Assembly (NCBI RefSeq): GCF_000403845.2
Contig: NZ_KE159567.1
Coordinates: 876,911-940,910, forward strand
Direction of reading: 5' to 3'
DNA from: Eubacterium sp. 14-2
Lineage (GTDB): Bacteria; Bacillota; Clostridia; Lachnospirales; Lachnospiraceae
Length of the DNA: 64,000 nt
How positions within the stretch are numbered: the stretch's first letter is position 1; every line of letters begins with the position of its first letter. The notes beneath the pieces are model-generated. The model made no database searches, was not told where the DNA came from, and saw only the letters and a program-made list of their open reading frames with translations. The position numbers and the translations under genes were made by a program. Below are positions 61,921-64,000 of this stretch, one piece after another.

Positions 61921-62907
61921 ATGAGTGCGGAACAGTGTAATAAGAGAACATTAATGGATTATTGTCCCGATATCAAGGTTGTGGATTGTACGCTGAGAGA
62001 CGGCGGACTTGTAAATAATTTTGCTTTTACGGATGAGTTTGTCCATGATTTGTATGAAGCGAATGTAAAAGCCGGTGTTGATTATATGGAATTTGGTTAT
62101 AAAGCCTCCAGAGAACTGTTTGATCCAAAGGCCTTTGGAAAATGGAAGTTCTGTGAAGAAAAAGACATCCGGGCTGTTGTGGGGGATAATCGGTCGCCTT
62201 TGAAAATTTCTGTGATGGCGGATGTGGGACGCTGTAATTACAAAAGGGATATTCTGCCGAAAAAGGACAGTGTCATTGACATGGTGCGGGTGGCCACTTA
62301 TATCCATCAGATACCCACAGCCGTTGAAATGATTGAACATCTGAAAAAGAAAGGGTATGAAGTTTGTGTAAACATTATGGCGGTTTCCAAAGTAAATACC
62401 GATGACCTGGACGCAGGCCTGGAGCTTCTTGCAAGAAGCTCGGTGGACACCATTTACCTGGTGGACAGCTTCGGGTTCTTCTATCCGGAGCAGATTACAA
62501 AGCTGTCTCAGAAATACGTGGAGATTGCGGAAGCCAACGGAAAAAATGTGGGAATCCATGCCCACAACAATCAGCAGCTTGCCTTTGCCAATACCATTGA
62601 AGCATGCCGTATGGGAGTCAGCCTGCTGGATGCCACAGTCAGCGGCATGGGACGGGGAGCCGGGAACTGCTTTATGGAGCCGCTGCTCAGTTTCCTGAAA
62701 AATCCCAAATATGATGAAATTCCCATCATCCGCTTTGTGGAAAAACATATGCTGAAATTAAAGGCAGAAGGCGTGGTATGGGGATATGATATTCCCTATC
62801 TTGTAACAGGTATTCTGAACAGCCATCCTTCCACAGCCATTAAATTTATCAGAGAACAGAGAAGCGATTACTGTAATTTCATGCAGGAACTGCTGGATCT
62901 GGAGTAA
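61921..62907 (+). CDS. DRE-TIM aldolase-like protein (HMGL-like)
   Basis: A 328-residue TIM-barrel metallo-lyase of the HMGL/4-hydroxy-2-oxovalerate aldolase type. The DRE motif appears as DCTLRDGGLVNNF, and the metal histidines as GIHAHNNQQLAFAN; DSFGFFYPEQ and SGMGRGAGNCFMEPLL are further barrel strands. The family condenses or cleaves alpha-keto acids with divalent metal. No dehydrogenase or hydratase partner is adjacent, so the substrate is open. CGGAGGGAT precedes the ATG. It has its own strong promoter and terminator. Confidence 0.87.
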   Translation: MSAEQCNKRTLMDYCPDIKVVDCTLRDGGLVNNFAFTDEFVHDLYEANVKAGVDYMEFGYKASRELFDPKAFGKWKFCEEKDIRAVVGDNRSPLKISVMADVGRCNYKRDILPKKDSVIDMVRVATYIHQIPTAVEMIEHLKKKGYEVCVNIMAVSKVNTDDLDAGLELLARSSVDTIYLVDSFGFFYPEQITKLSQKYVEIAEANGKNVGIHAHNNQQLAFANTIEACRMGVSLLDATVSGMGRGAGNCFMEPLLSFLKNPKYDEIPIIRFVEKHMLKLKAEGVVWGYDIPYLVTGILNSHPSTAIKFIREQRSDYCNFMQELLDLE

Positions 62908-62919
62908 GCGGCAGCCGGA

Positions 62920-62945
62920 GAATCCTGCATTGCAGGATTCTTTTT
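62920..62945 (+). terminator. Rho-independent terminator
   Basis: GAATCCTGC (62920-62928), loop ATT, GCAGGATTC (62932-62940), five T. Ends the DRE-TIM transcript. Confidence 0.9.
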
Positions 62946-63038
62946 CTGTCGGTGTGATACGGACCGGAAGACAATTTCTGTGATGCAGGAAAGTTCATGT
63001 CAGTTTTGAAAAAAGTGCTGGTATTTTTATAAGAAGTG

Positions 63039-63047
63039 TGCTATACT
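63039..63047 (+). promoter_or_regulatory. Extended -10 promoter of tig
   Basis: TGCTATACT (TG at 63039-63040, TATACT at 63042-63047), 88 bases before the tig ATG; the -35 is poor, as allowed with an extended -10. Confidence 0.55.
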
Positions 63048-63135
63048 TTTAAAATGATTGTAAGTTAGGGAATCAGGCTTTATAATAGTAAAAGTTATAA
63101 GGATTACCACATATATTAAGGAGGAAATCGTAGCA

Positions 63136-64000
63136 ATGAGCGTACAGGTAGAAAACTTGGAGAAAAATATGGCAAAACTCACCATTGAGGTTCCGGCAGA
63201 AGAATTGGAAAAAGCAATTCAGAATGCATATATGAAGCAGAAAAGCAGAATCAGCCTTCCGGGTTTCCGTAAAGGAAAAGTGCCAAGACATATGATTGAG
63301 AAAATGTATGGCCCGGAAATTTTTTATGAGGATGCTGTCAATGAGCTTGTTTCTCAGGAATATCCCAAAGCGGCTGACGAGTCCGGACTGGAGATTGTTT
63401 CCCGGCCGGAGATTGGTGTGGAACAGATTGAAAAGGGAAAGAGTTTCATATTTACTGCAGAAGTTGCTGTGAAGCCGGAGGTGACTCTGGGCAAATATCT
63501 GGGCGTTCCGGTGAAGAAGACGGATGTGGCTGTAACAGAAGAAGAGACAGACGCTGAAATAGAGAAAGAGCGTGAGAGCAATGCCAGAATGATTACCGTG
63601 GAAGACCGGGCAGTGGCTGACGGAGATACGGCGGTGATTGACTATGAAGGCTTTATGGATGGAGAAACATTTGAAGGAGGAAAGGGTGAGAACCATTCTC
63701 TGGTTATCGGTTCCCATACCTTTATTGATAATTTTGAAGAACAGTTAATTGGAAAAAATACCGGTGATGAGCTGGAAGTCCATGTAACATTCCCGGAAGA
63801 ATATCATGCACCGGAGCTGGCAGGCAAACCTGCAGTATTCCAGGTGAAAATCAATGAGATTAAGACCAAAGAGCTTCCGGATCTGGACGATGAATTTGCA
63901 CAGGACGTTTCGGAATTTGACACCCTTGCAGAATACAGAGAAAGCGTTGTGAAGAAACTGACAGAGCGCAAAGAGAACGAAGCAAGACATGCAAAAGAGG
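63136..64000 (+). CDS. tig: Trigger factor, 5' part
   Basis: The first 288 codons of trigger factor, cut by the right edge. Trigger factor is the ribosome-bound chaperone and prolyl isomerase that meets nascent chains. The ribosome-docking signature GFRKGKVPRHMIE is at ~36-50. The FKBP-type isomerase domain follows at ~155-245 (DGDTAVIDYEGFMDGETFEGG; GSHTFIDNFEEQLIGKNTGDE; FPEEYHAPELAGKPAVF). The C-terminal chaperone arm begins before the cut. The ATG lies 11 bases after AGGAGG (63119-63124). clpP and clpX often follow in related genomes. Confidence 0.97.
   Translation, partial: MSVQVENLEKNMAKLTIEVPAEELEKAIQNAYMKQKSRISLPGFRKGKVPRHMIEKMYGPEIFYEDAVNELVSQEYPKAADESGLEIVSRPEIGVEQIEKGKSFIFTAEVAVKPEVTLGKYLGVPVKKTDVAVTEEETDAEIEKERESNARMITVEDRAVADGDTAVIDYEGFMDGETFEGGKGENHSLVIGSHTFIDNFEEQLIGKNTGDELEVHVTFPEEYHAPELAGKPAVFQVKINEIKTKELPDLDDEFAQDVSEFDTLAEYRESVVKKLTERKENEARHAKE

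Overview
The window looks like chromosomal DNA of an anaerobic, spore-forming gut Clostridium relative, most likely a Lachnospiraceae member. The reasons are an alpha/beta-type small acid-soluble spore protein, a PdaA-type muramoyl de-N-acetylase, AGGAGG-type ribosome binding sites, frequent TTG and GTG starts, many YesM/YesN- and AraC-regulated sugar loci, and gene families typical of that group. No rRNA, tRNA, CRISPR array, insertion sequence or prophage was seen. carB is cut by the left edge and the trigger factor gene by the right edge.

Layout. 1-8.9 kb: end of carB, a soluble PocR-type chemoreceptor, a broken GyrI-like gene, a CYTH protein, a Cache chemoreceptor, a spore protein, a PdxA-family dehydrogenase and an AraC regulator. 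9.1-13 kb: a GH13 alpha-glucosidase overlapping an acetyltransferase gene, a DJ-1 protein and PdaA. 13-16.5 kb (minus strand): a YtrA-type GntR regulator, ABC ATPase, permease and a 25-residue membrane peptide, then an MtnK-like kinase. 16.7-18.4 kb: an AT-rich type II restriction-modification pair, probably acquired.

19.2-39.4 kb is a mannoside locus: GH125 and GH38 alpha-mannosidases, a YesL-like protein, a YesM/YesN two-component system, an ABC sugar importer (two permeases and a lipoprotein), CutC, a transglutaminase-fold protein with PNGase-like motifs, a DUF4432 epimerase-like protein, a D-lyxose/D-mannose isomerase-like cupin and a GH2 beta-mannosidase. Read together, the locus fits import of N-glycan-type oligomannose or glycopeptides and their breakdown in the cytoplasm to mannose and then fructose.

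39.5-49.6 kb: a secreted thioredoxin-CAP-FnIII protein; a BmrCD-like heterodimeric ABC exporter behind a short leader unit (promoter, two tiny ORFs, intrinsic terminator) that resembles a ribosome-mediated attenuator; a P-loop kinase; a fused Phd-ParE antitoxin-toxin; a PadR/DUF2812 pair with two palindromic operators; and a PD-(D/E)XK nuclease-like gene coupled to an AraC regulator. 49.6-61.1 kb is a beta-glucan locus: two GH94 phosphorylases divergent from an ABC importer and a domain-permuted GH3 beta-glucosidase. 61.1-64 kb: a second acetyltransferase, a DRE-TIM aldolase-like gene with a near-consensus promoter, and the start of tig.

The strongest leads are the PNGase-like protein in the mannoside locus, the attenuator-like leader before the ABC exporter, the fused toxin-antitoxin, and a 49-nt dispersed intergenic element found twice, each time 25 nt after a terminator.
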